Positions 35,465 through 45,836 of a stretch of DNA of 64,000 nt are shown here, one piece after another. Each line of letters begins with the position of its first letter. Position 1 is the stretch's first letter. Both the position numbers and the translations under genes were made by a program. The DNA is from Gammaproteobacteria bacterium (GTDB lineage: Bacteria > Pseudomonadota > Gammaproteobacteria > Methylococcales > Methylomonadaceae), in NCBI GenBank assembly GCA_024277935.1, contig JAJRUF010000133.1:1-64000 (forward strand). Reading direction: 5' to 3'. The notes beneath the pieces were generated by a model, which saw only the letters and a list, made by a program, of their open reading frames with translations, did not search any database and was not told the origin of the DNA.

Positions 35465-36766
35465 TTAATGTGACCAAGCGGGTTCACGAACATTTCCTCT
35501 ATCAAAAGTAAAACTTTGGTGCATTCTACCATCAGCAGAGACAGCAGATAAAATGCTCTTTCCTGCTTTTTTGGCTGCATATAACACCATATCACCATTT
35601 GCCGAAAAACTAGGAGATTCATCAAATTTTCCTTCTGTTAATACATTGAGTGTATGAGTTGCCATATCCAATATAGCTATTCTATAATCGCCCTTATTGG
35701 CATGAACCATAACCACACTTTTGCCATCAGCGGAAAACTGCCCCCGGGCATTATAATCTCCATCAAAAGTCAAGCGGCTAGACCTTCCCCCTTGAGAGGA
35801 AATCAAATATAACTGTGGTTTGCCGCCCCTATTAGAGGTATAAATAATTGATTGTCCATCAGGTGACCATGAAGGCTCAGTATCAATAGCATAGCTTTTT
35901 GTCAGCCTCAATAATTGTTTATTCTGTAAATTTAAAATAAAAATATCAGGACTGCCTTCTTTAGATAAAGTTAAAGCTAATTTTGTACCATCAGGTGAGA
36001 AAGCAGGCGCGCCATTAATACCTTTATAAGAAACTAATTTAGTTCTTTTACCATCCGCTAGACGCTGTATATAGATTGCCGATTTTTTATGTTCAAATGA
36101 AACATAAGCTATTTTTTTTCCATCAGGTGACCAACTGGGTGACATTAAAGGCTCCCATGATGAAGCAATGGCTCTTGGGTTAAATCCATCGGCATCAGCG
36201 ACTAACAATTTGTATAACTTTCTTTTACCAGGTCCCATTCTTGTTGTTGCAATATAGGCAATACGACGACTAAAATCACCTTTTTTACCGGTTAATTTTT
36301 GATAAACCAAATCACTAATATGATGAGCTGTTCGTCTTAATTCATTTTTTTTAACGCTTAGGCGATAACCCAGCAGACCTTCCTGTTTGTTGACATCAAA
36401 CATTTGGAACTGCACTTCATACTGCCCCAACACTTCATTTACACTACCAACAACTAAATAATCCTGGCCCAAAGCTTGCCAGTTTCTAAAGTTAACTCTA
36501 TCCCCTGTTGTCGGTTTAGTCAGCATATCACGTTCATTTAAAGCTTTAAATAATCCGCTACGAGTCAAATCAGCACTAATAATGGGTGCTAATTTAATGG
36601 CTAACCCTGATGTTGCTGAACCTTGATAAGAAAAAGGTGCAATAGCTAAAGGAATCGCAGACTCAACGCCTTTAGTAATTTCTATGGTTAATTCAGCATG
36701 CGCTAAAGGAGAGAGCAGTGAGGCTAAACCAATAAGACACAATCTTGTTAATAAATTAGCAATCAT
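35465..36766 (-). CDS. tolB: Tol-Pal system protein TolB
   Basis: A 433-residue periplasmic protein with a signal peptide (cleavage near HAE), an N-terminal alpha/beta domain and a six-bladed propeller made of WSPDG repeats (MSPSWSPDGKKIAYVS, PAFSPDGTKLALT, PSWSPDGQSIIYTS, GQFSADGKSVVMV, PSFSANGDMVLYA). It binds Pal and TolA domain III. Normal length; two bases from tolA. Confidence 0.95.
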   Translation of the reverse strand: MIANLLTRLCLIGLASLLSPLAHAELTIEITKGVESAIPLAIAPFSYQGSATSGLAIKLAPIISADLTRSGLFKALNERDMLTKPTTGDRVNFRNWQALGQDYLVVGSVNEVLGQYEVQFQMFDVNKQEGLLGYRLSVKKNELRRTAHHISDLVYQKLTGKKGDFSRRIAYIATTRMGPGKRKLYKLLVADADGFNPRAIASSWEPLMSPSWSPDGKKIAYVSFEHKKSAIYIQRLADGKRTKLVSYKGINGAPAFSPDGTKLALTLSKEGSPDIFILNLQNKQLLRLTKSYAIDTEPSWSPDGQSIIYTSNRGGKPQLYLISSQGGRSSRLTFDGDYNARGQFSADGKSVVMVHANKGDYRIAILDMATHTLNVLTEGKFDESPSFSANGDMVLYAAKKAGKSILSAVSADGRMHQSFTFDRGNVREPAWSH

Positions 36767-36768
36767 AT

Positions 36769-37677
36769 TTAAATTATCTTGTCAGGGTTAAAATCAAAAG
36801 TAAATACTCTAAAATGTTTGCTGAACAAGGCTCTATTTTTAGGTACGGGTAATGGTGAGGCTTTACGCACTGCATTTGCAGCCGATCTATCAAAAATACT
36901 ATCCCCACTGCTTTTAACAACTTGAACATCCATTACGTCACCAGTAGGTAATAGTTTTACTCTTATCATACATCTTAAACCTTTATTCGATGTAATAGGA
37001 CGAATCCAACGGCTATTAACGCTTTGTTGAATAGCTGCAGTTATTGAGATCGTCGTTTTCTTATCCTGCGCTATTTGTGCAATTTCTGCTGCCTGTTGTT
37101 TTTTCAATTGTGCCGCTTTTTCTTGAACCTCACGCTGTCTTTTTGCAACTTCTTGCTGTTTTTTTACTAATAATTCGTGTTGTCTTTTTTGTTCAGCTTT
37201 CATCGCTAGTTCAGCTGCTTTTTGTTTTGCTTTCTTTAACTCATCTAAACGTTTTTGAGCGGCCCGCTTTTGCTTTTTGATTTTTGCCAAGCGAGCAGCT
37301 TCTATAACTTTTTGTTTATTTAATTCTTTAAGCCTTTGCTGTTCTTTTAAAGCTAACTTTTTAGCCTTTTTCTCTTCTTGCTGCCTTTTATGTTTAGTTT
37401 CTTGTAAAAGTTTTTGCTCTTTTTTCCGCTTATTTTCTAAATCTTTTTGTTGCTTGTTCTGAGCAATACGTTTACTTTCTGCTTGAGCTTTTAATCGATT
37501 AGCTTCTTGTTGTATTTTCTCATCATCTAAAATGGATGCCTTAATTATTTCTGGTAAAGGTTTTTGCTTAGTTACTTCTGGCTCATCCGCTATATTAATT
37601 CCAAATGCGCCGAATAAAATTAAGTGTAATATTAAAGCAAGCGCAAAGTACAGACCAAATTTTTGAATCATTATCAT
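36769..37677 (-). CDS. tolA: Tol-Pal system protein TolA
   Basis: A 302-residue inner-membrane protein: one membrane helix (about 7-26), a long Lys/Gln/Glu/Ala-rich helical stalk (about 50-210) and a C-terminal domain III (about 215-302, with RVKLLPTGDVMDVQVVKSSGD). It spans the periplasm to reach TolB and Pal, driven by TolQR and the proton gradient. The stalk is shorter than in E. coli. Confidence 0.93.
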   Translation of the reverse strand: MIMIQKFGLYFALALILHLILFGAFGINIADEPEVTKQKPLPEIIKASILDDEKIQQEANRLKAQAESKRIAQNKQQKDLENKRKKEQKLLQETKHKRQQEEKKAKKLALKEQQRLKELNKQKVIEAARLAKIKKQKRAAQKRLDELKKAKQKAAELAMKAEQKRQHELLVKKQQEVAKRQREVQEKAAQLKKQQAAEIAQIAQDKKTTISITAAIQQSVNSRWIRPITSNKGLRCMIRVKLLPTGDVMDVQVVKSSGDSIFDRSAANAVRKASPLPVPKNRALFSKHFRVFTFDFNPDKII

Positions 37678-37680
37678 CTT

Positions 37681-38106
37681 TTATTGTTCAAACGAACGTG
37701 TCATTAAGCCTACACTCGGTACACCTGCATTTTTTAAAGCAGCCATAACACTCACGACTTTGCCATAGGCAACCGTTAGATCACCTCTAATATAAACAGG
37801 AGTCCCTGGTTTATTTCTTAACACAGCCGCAACACGATAAAGCAAAGCTTCTGCCGTGACCGGCTCATCGTTTTGTTCACCAATATCAATAAAATATTGC
37901 CCTTGTTTATCGACCGAAACAATAATGGGTGTCTGGTCTTTTTGTTCAACAGGCGCGGTATCCGCTTGTGGCAAATCAACATCAACACCTGTTTGGACCA
38001 AAGGTGCTGTAATCATAAAAATAATAAGTAAAACTAGAGTCACATCAATATAAGGTACAACATTGATCTCTGACATTGGTTTGCTACGTTTAACTCGGCG
38101 CGCCAT
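37681..38106 (-). CDS. tolR: Tol-Pal system protein TolR
   Basis: A 141-residue ExbD/TolR-family protein with one membrane helix (about 17-38); the proton-channel aspartate is in PYIDVTLVLLIIFMI. The periplasmic part ends GVPSVGLMTR, typical of TolR. It starts where tolQ ends. Confidence 0.95.
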   Translation of the reverse strand: MARRVKRSKPMSEINVVPYIDVTLVLLIIFMITAPLVQTGVDVDLPQADTAPVEQKDQTPIIVSVDKQGQYFIDIGEQNDEPVTAEALLYRVAAVLRNKPGTPVYIRGDLTVAYGKVVSVMAALKNAGVPSVGLMTRSFEQ

Positions 38107-38777
38107 TAACTATGCGCCTGTCTCTGTAATAACACTACAAATTCATCCACGAACAGTTCATACCGTCCTGCTAATTTATCGAGCCGTGTAGTAAAAAAGT
38201 TATAACTAACAACGGCAGGGATAGCGGCAAATAATCCAATAGCTGTTGCAATTAAGGCTTCTGCTATACCGGGAGCAACAAGCGATAAAGTAGCCTGTTT
38301 AACATCTCCTAATGCTCTAAACGAATTCATAATTCCCCAGACAGTACCAAATAACCCAACATAAGGACTTGTTGACCCGACCGTTGCCAGAAAAGGTAAG
38401 GTTTCTTCCAAACGGTCTAACTCACGAACCATTGCTATATTCATTACCCTTTGTGCACTTTCAACTTGTATAACTGAATTAGCCCCTTTTTGTTGCATTC
38501 TGGAAAACTCTTTATAACCATCCAAAAATATTTTTTCTATTCCCTCCGCTTCAAATTCACTGTCCGCTATTTGTTTATATAATACGGTTAAATCCTGGCC
38601 AGACCAAAATTCCTGTTCAAACTCATCAGTAACCTGAAAAGCCTGTTTAAATTCTTTACGCTTATAAAAAATAAAAGTCCAGGAAATAACAGAAGCTACC
38701 AATAAAATAAACATGACAAATTGCACAACAAAGCTAGCATTTGTAATTAGGTGAAAAACTGAATAATCGTTATTCAT
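38106..38777 (-). CDS. tolQ: Tol-Pal system protein TolQ
   Basis: A 223-residue ExbB/TolQ-family protein with three membrane helices (about 14-36, 135-158, 168-190). Conserved TVWGIMNSF and the proline in ATAIGLFAAIPAVV line the proton path shared with TolR. Overlaps ybgC by four bases and tolR by one. Confidence 0.95.
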   Translation of the reverse strand: MNNDYSVFHLITNASFVVQFVMFILLVASVISWTFIFYKRKEFKQAFQVTDEFEQEFWSGQDLTVLYKQIADSEFEAEGIEKIFLDGYKEFSRMQQKGANSVIQVESAQRVMNIAMVRELDRLEETLPFLATVGSTSPYVGLFGTVWGIMNSFRALGDVKQATLSLVAPGIAEALIATAIGLFAAIPAVVSYNFFTTRLDKLAGRYELFVDEFVVLLQRQAHS

Positions 38778-39169
38778 AGTAATTGTTGTAATAAATTATC
38801 GGGGATAGCTTTCGGCTTCATGCTTACTGCATCTAAACAGGCTATGCGTATATTTCCTTTACACAACACAATGCCATCACGTGTAATCATTTGTGCAAAA
38901 TTTAAACTCACTTTTTTTGCTTGTATAACCTGGGCTGTTGCTTCAAGAACATCGTTAAAGCGAGCAGGTGTTAAATAATCCAGTTGAACTGCTCTGACCA
39001 CAAAAATAACCTTTTGTTCAGCAATTAACTTATCTTGCTCAAAACCTTTATCCCGAAGCATTTCAGTTCTGGCTCGTTCAAAAAATTTTAAATAGTTTGC
39101 ATAAAATACCACGCCACCCGCATCGGTATCTTCATAGTAAACCCTGATGGGCCAATGGAATATTGTCAT
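38774..39169 (-). CDS. ybgC: Acyl-CoA thioesterase YbgC
   Basis: A 131-residue hotdog thioesterase with the catalytic aspartate in YYEDTDAGGVVFYANYLKFFERART. YbgC heads the tol-pal operon in most proteobacteria and acts on short acyl-CoA or acyl-ACP, linked to phospholipid metabolism. The 67 bases before it may hold the operon promoter. Confidence 0.93.
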   Translation of the reverse strand: MTIFHWPIRVYYEDTDAGGVVFYANYLKFFERARTEMLRDKGFEQDKLIAEQKVIFVVRAVQLDYLTPARFNDVLEATAQVIQAKKVSLNFAQMITRDGIVLCKGNIRIACLDAVSMKPKAIPDNLLQQLL

Positions 39170-39236
39170 TTTAACAACCGGTTTTTTTGTAAAATAATGG
39201 AGGCAAGTGTCCCATAAATAAAAATTACAGAGAAAA

Positions 39237-40271
39237 CTATTTAAAAAGATCAGAACTTTCTGCTTCTTGCTCTGGTATTTTTAATCCAAAATGCAGATAT
39301 GCTTTTTGAGTCACTACACGGCCTCTAGGCGTTCGCATTAGAAAACCTTGTTGCAATAAAAAAGGTTCTAGTACATCTTCAATTGTGCCCCGCTCTTCAC
39401 TAATAACTGCCGCCAAAGTATCTAGCCCTACGGGGCCACCTTCAAAATTATCAATCATTGCTAATAGTAACTTTCTGTCTAAAGAGTCAAAACCATTATT
39501 ATCAATTTTTAGCATTTTCAAAGCTAGAGCGGCAATATCACTAGAAATAACACCATTTCCTTTTACTTCTGCATAATCTCGCACTCGACGTAGCAATCGA
39601 TTAGCAATTCTAGGTGTTCCACGCGAACGTCTAGCAATTTCATCTGCACCCGTTGGCTCAATACTAATACCTAATACTTTTGCAGAACGAGTCACTATAG
39701 TTGATAATTCTTTGACAGAATAAAACTCTAGCCGTTGAACAATACCAAAGCGGTCTCTTAAAGGTGAGGTAAGCAATCCTGCACGCGTTGTTGCCCCCAC
39801 TAAAGTAAAGGGTGGTAAGTCTAATTTTATTGACCTTGCTGCCGGTCCTTCACCAATCATAATATCAATCTGATAATCTTCCATAGCGGGGTATAGAATT
39901 TCTTCGACCGCTGGACTTAAGCGGTGAATTTCATCAATAAAGAGTACATCATGAGCTTCAAGATTAGTTAATAGTGCAGCTAAATCGCCCGCCTTATCTA
40001 AAACCGGCCCTGAAGTTTGACGAATATTAACCCCCATTTCTGTGGCAATAATATTAGACAGTGTCGTTTTGCCTAGCCCGGGCGGCCCAAAAATCAGTAC
40101 ATGATCTAAAGCTTCACTTCGTACGGTGGCCGCTTTAATAAAAATTTCCATCTGTAAACACAATTCTTCCTGGCCTATATAATCCGCTAAACGCTTAGGC
40201 CGAATCGCTCTATCTTGACGCTCTTCATCAGTAGAACCCGCTGCTGAAATCAAGCGATCACTTTCAATCAT
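39237..40271 (-). CDS. ruvB: Holliday junction branch migration ATPase RuvB
   Basis: A 344-residue AAA+ motor. Walker [12 protein letters not shown], Walker [11 protein letters not shown], sensor 1 GATTRAGLL and arginine-finger region SPLRDRFG are all present; the C-terminal winged helix carries the RGR turn (TPRGRVVT). Its start overlaps the ruvA stop by four bases. Confidence 0.97.
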   Translation of the reverse strand: MIESDRLISAAGSTDEERQDRAIRPKRLADYIGQEELCLQMEIFIKAATVRSEALDHVLIFGPPGLGKTTLSNIIATEMGVNIRQTSGPVLDKAGDLAALLTNLEAHDVLFIDEIHRLSPAVEEILYPAMEDYQIDIMIGEGPAARSIKLDLPPFTLVGATTRAGLLTSPLRDRFGIVQRLEFYSVKELSTIVTRSAKVLGISIEPTGADEIARRSRGTPRIANRLLRRVRDYAEVKGNGVISSDIAALALKMLKIDNNGFDSLDRKLLLAMIDNFEGGPVGLDTLAAVISEERGTIEDVLEPFLLQQGFLMRTPRGRVVTQKAYLHFGLKIPEQEAESSDLFK

Positions 40272-40867
40272 CTTGCCGCTGTTCCTTGTAAGGCAAGTTT
40301 TATAATATCTTCACAAGTTTTATGTTCTTGGGCAATATTCTGTACCATCTTACTGGCATCCTGCGGCTTATAACCTAAAGCACATAATGCGCTTATCGCT
40401 TCTTGCTTTGGGTTTACCTGTAATTGAGTAGCAACACCTTGGTTTAAATCTGCAGAACCATTGGTATCAGGTAACCTATCCCTCATCTCAATAACCAGCC
40501 GTTCAGCTGTTTTCTTGCCTATACCGGGTAAACGTACTAAAGCTTGCACATCATTATCATGAATACAACGATGAAATTCTTCCGAGCTTTGTCCAGAAAG
40601 AATAGTCAGTGCTAATTTAGGCCCTACACCATTCACTTTAATTAAGGCTCTAAACATTTTACGGTCAGGTTCGGTGGAAAATGCAAATAGAATATGTGCA
40701 TCTTCTCTAATCACTAAATGGGTAAAAAGTAACACTTCTGAACCTAAAGCAGGCAAATCATAAAATGTGGTCATCGGTGCTTCCAGCTCATAGCCCACAC
40801 CCTGTACGTCAAGTACTAATTGAGGCGGTGTTTTAGAATATACTTTACCTTTAATAAACCCTATCAT
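40268..40867 (-). CDS. ruvA: Holliday junction binding protein RuvA
   Basis: A 199-residue protein: N-terminal OB fold ([28 protein letters not shown]), two helix-hairpin-helix motifs ([32 protein letters not shown]) and a C-terminal RuvB-binding domain (about 150-199). It clamps Holliday junctions. Coupled to ruvC and ruvB. Confidence 0.97.
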   Translation of the reverse strand: MIGFIKGKVYSKTPPQLVLDVQGVGYELEAPMTTFYDLPALGSEVLLFTHLVIREDAHILFAFSTEPDRKMFRALIKVNGVGPKLALTILSGQSSEEFHRCIHDNDVQALVRLPGIGKKTAERLVIEMRDRLPDTNGSADLNQGVATQLQVNPKQEAISALCALGYKPQDASKMVQNIAQEHKTCEDIIKLALQGTAAR

Positions 40868-41361
40868 AAACTACCTTGTATGCGTTGTTCCGTTTGTTGA
40901 TAATGTGAATGACACAAACTAATACCCAATGCATCACCGGCATCTTCTTGTAACTCACCCTGTAAACATAATAATATTTTCACCATATGCTGAACTTGTG
41001 ACTTATCAGCCCCCCCCTTACCTACTAATGCTTGCTTCACTTGTCTGGCCGCATATTCAGAAACCGGAAGGCCTGCAACCATAGAGGCACATATAGCCGC
41101 GCCTCTAGCTTGGCCTAGTTTTAAAGCAGAATCTGCATTTTTATGCATAAAGACTTGTTCAATGGCCATTTCAGTCGGTTGGTATAAAGCAATAACCTCT
41201 GTCACACCATCAAATATTTGTTTTAACCGCTCAGGAAATAAATTTGCTTTTACTTTGATGCTACCGCTAGCAATATATCGACTACTCCCTCGGCTAGTTT
41301 CTTCAATAATTCCATAACCCGTTATTCTGGAGCCGGGGTCTATACCTAATATTCTTGTCAC
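40864..41361 (-). CDS. ruvC: Holliday junction resolvase RuvC
   Basis: About 165 residues. The catalytic acidic residues are visible: ILGIDPGSR (first Asp), AIEQVF (Glu) and the C-terminal EDAGDALGI pair. The GTG at 41361 is chosen because it gives the family N-terminus ([11 protein letters not shown]); a GTG at 41400 would add 13 residues with no family match. Ribosome sites are weak for both. Overlaps ruvA by four bases. Confidence 0.93.
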   Translation of the reverse strand: MTRILGIDPGSRITGYGIIEETSRGSSRYIASGSIKVKANLFPERLKQIFDGVTEVIALYQPTEMAIEQVFMHKNADSALKLGQARGAAICASMVAGLPVSEYAARQVKQALVGKGGADKSQVQHMVKILLCLQGELQEDAGDALGISLCHSHYQQTEQRIQGSL

Positions 41362-41433
41362 TGCTTTATATTTGCCGTACCGACATATTAACCAAAACAC
41401 CCATTATTATACTTCGCCCCTTAATGCCACGAT

Positions 41434-42186
41434 TTACAGCTCTGCAACTTCTGCCATCACTTGTTCTGAAATATCAGCATTTGAATAAACATCTTGTACA
41501 TCATCTAAATCTTCTAAAACATCAATTAAACGCAGCATTTTCTCGGCATTTTTCACATCTAATTCGGTTTTATTTTCAGCATCCATGGTGACTTCTGCGC
41601 TTTCTGGCTCAAAACCTGCGTCGACCATAGCTTGCTTTACTATTAAATAATCTTCAGGGGTTGTTAAAACATCAATAGAACCGTCATCATGGCTTACAAA
41701 ATCATCAGCGCCTGCTTCCATTGCAGCTTCCATTATAGTATCTTCGTCTACAGCATCAGAGTAACTAATAATTCCTACTTTATTAAACATATAAGAAACT
41801 GAACCATCCGTCCCTAAATTCCCCCCTGACTTAGAAAATGCGTGTCTCACTTCAGCAACTGTACGATTTTTATTATCCGTTAAACAATCCACCATAACAG
41901 CAGTTCCACCGGGGCCGTACCCTTCGTATCGGACTTCCTCATAAACAATACCATCCATCGTGCCAGTAGCTTTTTTTATAGTGTTATCTATCGTGTCCCT
42001 TTTCATATTAGCGCCTAGCGCCTTATCAATGGCAGAACGTAAACTAGGGTTACTTGCAGGGTCTCCACCACTCGCTTTTGCTGCAACAGAAATTTCACGA
42101 ATAATTTTAGTAAAAATCTTTCCACGCTTAGCATCTTGAGCACCTTTACGATGCTTAATATTAGCCCACTTACTATGTCCTGCCAT
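41434..42186 (-). CDS. yebC: YebC/PmpR-family protein
   Basis: A 250-residue protein starting [22 protein letters not shown], the YebC signature, with the acidic C-terminal domain ending MAEVAEL. Once described as a transcriptional regulator, the family has also been linked to helping translation through difficult stretches such as polyproline. The ATG at 42186 follows GGAGAGATGG; a TTG five codons earlier is not needed. Upstream of ruvC on the same strand. Confidence 0.95.
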   Translation of the reverse strand: MAGHSKWANIKHRKGAQDAKRGKIFTKIIREISVAAKASGGDPASNPSLRSAIDKALGANMKRDTIDNTIKKATGTMDGIVYEEVRYEGYGPGGTAVMVDCLTDNKNRTVAEVRHAFSKSGGNLGTDGSVSYMFNKVGIISYSDAVDEDTIMEAAMEAGADDFVSHDDGSIDVLTTPEDYLIVKQAMVDAGFEPESAEVTMDAENKTELDVKNAEKMLRLIDVLEDLDDVQDVYSNADISEQVMAEVAEL

Positions 42187-42230
42187 TTTCCATCTCTCCA
42201 ATTTTTTTAAAACTATGCACGAAAAATTTC

Positions 42231-42355
42231 TGTAGAGCGGACTTCAGTCCGCTATAAACGTGCACTGATTATTCATAAAAGGTACACAAAACAACCTGGG
42301 AATCAGCCAAGCTATTTTGTGCATATTTCATAGCGGACTGAAGTCCGCTCTACAT
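42231..42355. repeat. Large inverted repeat made of two family B units
   Basis: tgtagagcggacttcagtcc (42231) and its reverse complement ggactgaagtccgctctaca (ending 42355) face each other across about 70 bases, with further pairing nearer the centre (TATAAACGTGCA and TGCATATTTCATA, imperfect). Each end is also itself a short palindrome. It fills the yebC-serB gap. Confidence 0.75.
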
Positions 42356-42357
42356 TG

Positions 42358-42999
42358 TTATATCAAATGTGGTAAAACAGCCATTAATGATGTTTCTTTA
42401 ACAAACACATCAGCCTGTTGAACAACGATTTCTCTTTGTATAACACCACCGAAACCAATTACTTTAGCCCCTGCATTTTTTGCTTCTAAGTCTGTTTTAC
42501 CATCACCAACCATTGCCATCATCAGGTTTTCTGCTTTTATTTGCTTACAAATAATCGCTTTTCCACCATTTTTGGCAAGTGGTGATTGTTGGTCAAACGC
42601 TTTATATGACCCATCTTGATTAAACAAAACATCAACTGCATGTACCTTGTCAGCAGATAAACCCAGTTTCTTAGCTAAAGGTAATATTGCCTGACGGATA
42701 CCACCACTAATAATATGAACTTGTTTTCCCTGAGTTAATAGAGTGCTAAAAACCTGTTCCACACCTTCAACTATTTCGGCAATATACAAATCAGCCAGCC
42801 AACTTATTTGTGCTTTGTCAGGTTTAATTAAGGCTAAACGTTTGCCATAAACCTCTTCTAAAGCCAGTTCACCATTCATGGCAGCATTTGTTAATGCTAC
42901 CAGTTGAGCATATAAACCAGAATCACGTCCTAACTCATCAATACCTTCAATTTTGCTTAAGGTACTGTCACAGTCAAAGCAGATGATGTCAAAACTCAT
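42358..42999 (-). CDS. serB: Phosphoserine phosphatase-like HAD hydrolase
   Basis: A 213-residue HAD-family phosphatase with the nucleophile motif FDCDSTLSKIEGIDEL, motif II (IISGGI) and motif IV (MVGDGKTDLEAKNAG). It should release phosphate from L-phosphoserine, the last step of serine synthesis. It overlaps serA by four bases, which supports the assignment. It lacks the N-terminal ACT-like part of E. coli SerB. Confidence 0.88.
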   Translation of the reverse strand: MSFDIICFDCDSTLSKIEGIDELGRDSGLYAQLVALTNAAMNGELALEEVYGKRLALIKPDKAQISWLADLYIAEIVEGVEQVFSTLLTQGKQVHIISGGIRQAILPLAKKLGLSADKVHAVDVLFNQDGSYKAFDQQSPLAKNGGKAIICKQIKAENLMMAMVGDGKTDLEAKNAGAKVIGFGGVIQREIVVQQADVFVKETSLMAVLPHLI

Positions 43000-44582
43000 A
43001 AATTAATTTGAATAGCGCAATTAACAAATGAAAGATCGGTTACTTTTTCTAAAATATCAGCCGGTAAAGGGCTGGAAACACTAATCACAGCCATTGCTTT
43101 ATCACTAGCATCAGGTACGCCTACCTGCATTCTTGAAATATTAATATTAGCTTCACCAAGAATAGTACTAATAGCAGAAATCACACCCGGTTTATCATTA
43201 TGTTCTGTCACTAATAAAGTGCCTTCAGGGACTACTTCAATTTCAAACTGATTAACATTAACAATACGTGGGTCACGGTCACCTAATAATGTACCAACCA
43301 CTGAAACTGTTTTATCCGCACAAATAGCAACTAATTTAACTAAAGACACATACCCTTCAGACTCTTCAGTTTTAGACTCTACTAAAGAAATACCTTGTTT
43401 TTTAGCTATATTCTCAGCATTAACACTATTAACAGGTGTTGACATTTGACCGGCCAGAATACCAACCAGTGCTTCAACTGAAACAGGTCTGACTTCTGCT
43501 TCTGCTGCTTCACCAAACAAAGAGACTTCCAAGGTTTTAATCGACTCGCCTGCTAAATCAACCAACATTTTCCCCATTACATTGGCCAGCATCATAAATG
43601 GGCGTGATTTTTTCAATGCTTCAGCAGAAATCTTGGTTGACAGGTTTAAAGCATTAATTGCTTCACCCGTTTTTAAATAAGTAACCGCTTGTATTGCAAT
43701 TTCGACACTCACAGCCACTTGTGCTTCGCGAGTTGAAGCACCAAGGTGTGGTGTAAAGGTTATATTATCTAGTTCAAATAATGGAGAATCTTTAGGTGGC
43801 TCCTGTTCATACACATCTAATGCTGCTTTAGCTATTTCGCCATTTTTAAGAGCTTCATATAAAGCCGCTTCATCCACTAAGCCACCACGCGCACAGTTAA
43901 TTAACATGGCTGTTTTCTTCATCATTTTTAATTGATCAGCACCGATAATTCCGCGTGTTTTTTCAATCATAGGACAATGTAATGTTAAGTAATCAGCTTC
44001 TTTAACTAAAGTATCCAGGTCAACTGGTTGAGCCCCATATTGATCAAAAATTTCTTCTGCCACGAAAGGGTCATAGGCAATAACGCGCATACCTAAACCA
44101 CAAGCACGTTTTGCAGCCAATCGACCAATCGTTCCAAAGCCTAAAATAGCAAAAGTTTTATGATTAATTTCTGCGCCCACTAATTGAGACCGCTCCCATT
44201 TACCAGCACGAACCGATGCACTTGCTTCTGGCAGGTTACGACTTAAGGAAAACATATGTGCTATTGCTAACTCAGCCGTTGTTGTCGCATTAGCATCAGG
44301 TGTATTCATAACGATAACACCTTGCTCAGTTGCAGCAGGAATATCGACATTATCAACACCAATACCTGCACGCCCCACAACTTTTAGCTTAGTTGCTGCT
44401 TGTAAGACCCTTTTTGTCACTTTAGTATCACTACGGATTAACAAGGCATCATAATCACCAATAATCTCACACAACTGATCTTCGTTCATCCCTACTTGAA
44501 TATGAACCTGAATACCAGATTGTTCATTTAAATAGTTAATACCGTCGTCAGCCAATTTGTCAGAAACAAGAATCTTTTTCAT
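42996..44582 (-). CDS. serA: D-3-phosphoglycerate dehydrogenase, long type
   Basis: A 528-residue enzyme oxidising 3-phosphoglycerate to 3-phosphohydroxypyruvate. NAD-binding ILGFGTIGRLAAKRA (about 147), catalytic LINCARGGLVDE and TPHLGAS segments, then an intervening domain (about 320-450) and a C-terminal ACT domain (about 455-528, LVTEHNDKPGVISAI). The ACT domain suggests serine feedback. It is the first gene of the serA-serB pair. Confidence 0.95.
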   Translation of the reverse strand: MKKILVSDKLADDGINYLNEQSGIQVHIQVGMNEDQLCEIIGDYDALLIRSDTKVTKRVLQAATKLKVVGRAGIGVDNVDIPAATEQGVIVMNTPDANATTTAELAIAHMFSLSRNLPEASASVRAGKWERSQLVGAEINHKTFAILGFGTIGRLAAKRACGLGMRVIAYDPFVAEEIFDQYGAQPVDLDTLVKEADYLTLHCPMIEKTRGIIGADQLKMMKKTAMLINCARGGLVDEAALYEALKNGEIAKAALDVYEQEPPKDSPLFELDNITFTPHLGASTREAQVAVSVEIAIQAVTYLKTGEAINALNLSTKISAEALKKSRPFMMLANVMGKMLVDLAGESIKTLEVSLFGEAAEAEVRPVSVEALVGILAGQMSTPVNSVNAENIAKKQGISLVESKTEESEGYVSLVKLVAICADKTVSVVGTLLGDRDPRIVNVNQFEIEVVPEGTLLVTEHNDKPGVISAISTILGEANINISRMQVGVPDASDKAMAVISVSSPLPADILEKVTDLSFVNCAIQINL

Positions 44583-44690
44583 GTTTTATAGAGTAGTTAA
44601 AGGTTTGTAAAATAAACCGTATAGTTTATCAGCTTTAGCTAAATTCTAATAATCAAACAAGAAAAAACCAAGCCTTTTTATAGCGTAATT

Positions 44691-45152
44691 TTATTTACCC
44701 CAAGGCATAATAGGTACTGTTGATATACTGTTTGCAGGGGCTCCATCAATAAGTTTTCGGCTAATAGCAACATAAATTAAAGTTTTTCGTTTTTTATCAA
44801 ATAACCTTGTTACTCGCGTTTGTTTAAAAAACAGAGAAGTATCACTACTAAATGCCGTTTCTTGCTCAGGTAGTTTCTCAGTGATCGTAATGGGACCCAC
44901 CTGACGACAGGCAATTGACAACTGCGAAGGATCTTCCGCCAGCCCAAAAGCACCTTTTATCCCACCTTTTTTAGCCTGACTAATATGGCAACTAACCCCT
45001 TGCACCTTTGGATCATCAAATGCTTGAACACAAACCTTATGATTTGCACCAATTAACTTCCAGGATGTAGTGATACAAGCGATAGTTTCAGCCTGGACAT
45101 TATTAATAATAATACCAATCCATAATAAATTTAGTAAAATTAGTTTTTTCAT
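44691..45152 (-). CDS. creA: CreA-family periplasmic protein
   Basis: A 153-residue protein with a signal peptide (cleavage near VQA-ET) and the CreA family body: KVCVQAFDDPKVQGVSCHIS, GGIKGAFGLAEDPSQLSIACRQVGPI and LIYVAISRKLIDG, including cysteines likely to form disulfides. Function unknown. Single gene between serA and a MITE. Confidence 0.88.
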   Translation of the reverse strand: MKKLILLNLLWIGIIINNVQAETIACITTSWKLIGANHKVCVQAFDDPKVQGVSCHISQAKKGGIKGAFGLAEDPSQLSIACRQVGPITITEKLPEQETAFSSDTSLFFKQTRVTRLFDKKRKTLIYVAISRKLIDGAPANSISTVPIMPWGK

Positions 45153-45181
45153 TTTAGTTTAAACCGTTAATTTAATAAGTT

Positions 45182-45342
45182 AGGAACATGCATGAAACAA
45201 CTTACCGATTTCTAACTTGTCTTTTTGCTTCAGGTGAAATGCTCTCATTCGTTGCGTAGCCAGCTATGCGCCTCATGAGATCATTTCACCTGAAACAAAA
45301 ATCCTACGTTATAATTTCGGGAAGTTATTCCATACCCGTTCT
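45182..45342. mobile_element. MITE-like element, family D copy 2, inverted
   Basis: Nearly identical to 4286-4447 when reverse complemented: only a handful of differences in about 160 bases, mostly at one end (agaacgggtatgg instead of aggaacgtgtatgg). It lies between creA and the end of queF, leaving both genes intact. Confidence 0.85.
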
Positions 45343-45359
45343 TGTTGCTTGTATACCAG

Positions 45360-45827
45360 CTAACCTCGACCCCGATACGATGGTACGCCTTGCTCAGGAA
45401 CCCAAACACCTTTAGGTATTTCACCTTGAGCAAAAAATACATCAATAGGAATGCCTCCTCGGGGATACCAATAGCCACCAATCCGCAACCATTTTGGGGC
45501 AATTTCCTGTATTAATCTACGCCCAATACTTACAGTGCAATCTTCATGAAAAGCACCATGACTCCTAAACGCACCCAAAAAAAGTTTTAATGATTTACTT
45601 TCAACTAAATGAGCTGATGGAATGTAATCAATCACTAAATGTGCAAAATCTGGCTGTCCAGTAATAGGGCATAGTGAAGTAAATTCTGGTGCTACAAATC
45701 GCACCATATAATCAACTTCAGCTTGAGGGTTTTTTACACTTTCTAATATTGCCTGCTCTGGAGTTTCCGGTAGTTCCGTTTTACCCCCTAGCTGTTGAAG
45801 ATCTTGATAAATAATGCTATCACTCAT
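45360..45827 (-). CDS. queF: NADPH-dependent preQ0 reductase
   Basis: A 155-residue short-type (YkvM-like) QueF that reduces preQ0 nitrile to preQ1 in queuosine synthesis. The catalytic cysteine is in [34 protein letters not shown] carries the substrate-binding Glu and His. The C-terminus (PSYRGRG) ends 18 bases from a MITE. Ten bases downstream of tilS. Confidence 0.95.
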   Translation of the reverse strand: MSDSIIYQDLQQLGGKTELPETPEQAILESVKNPQAEVDYMVRFVAPEFTSLCPITGQPDFAHLVIDYIPSAHLVESKSLKLFLGAFRSHGAFHEDCTVSIGRRLIQEIAPKWLRIGGYWYPRGGIPIDVFFAQGEIPKGVWVPEQGVPSYRGRG

Positions 45828-45836
45828 TTAATTAAC

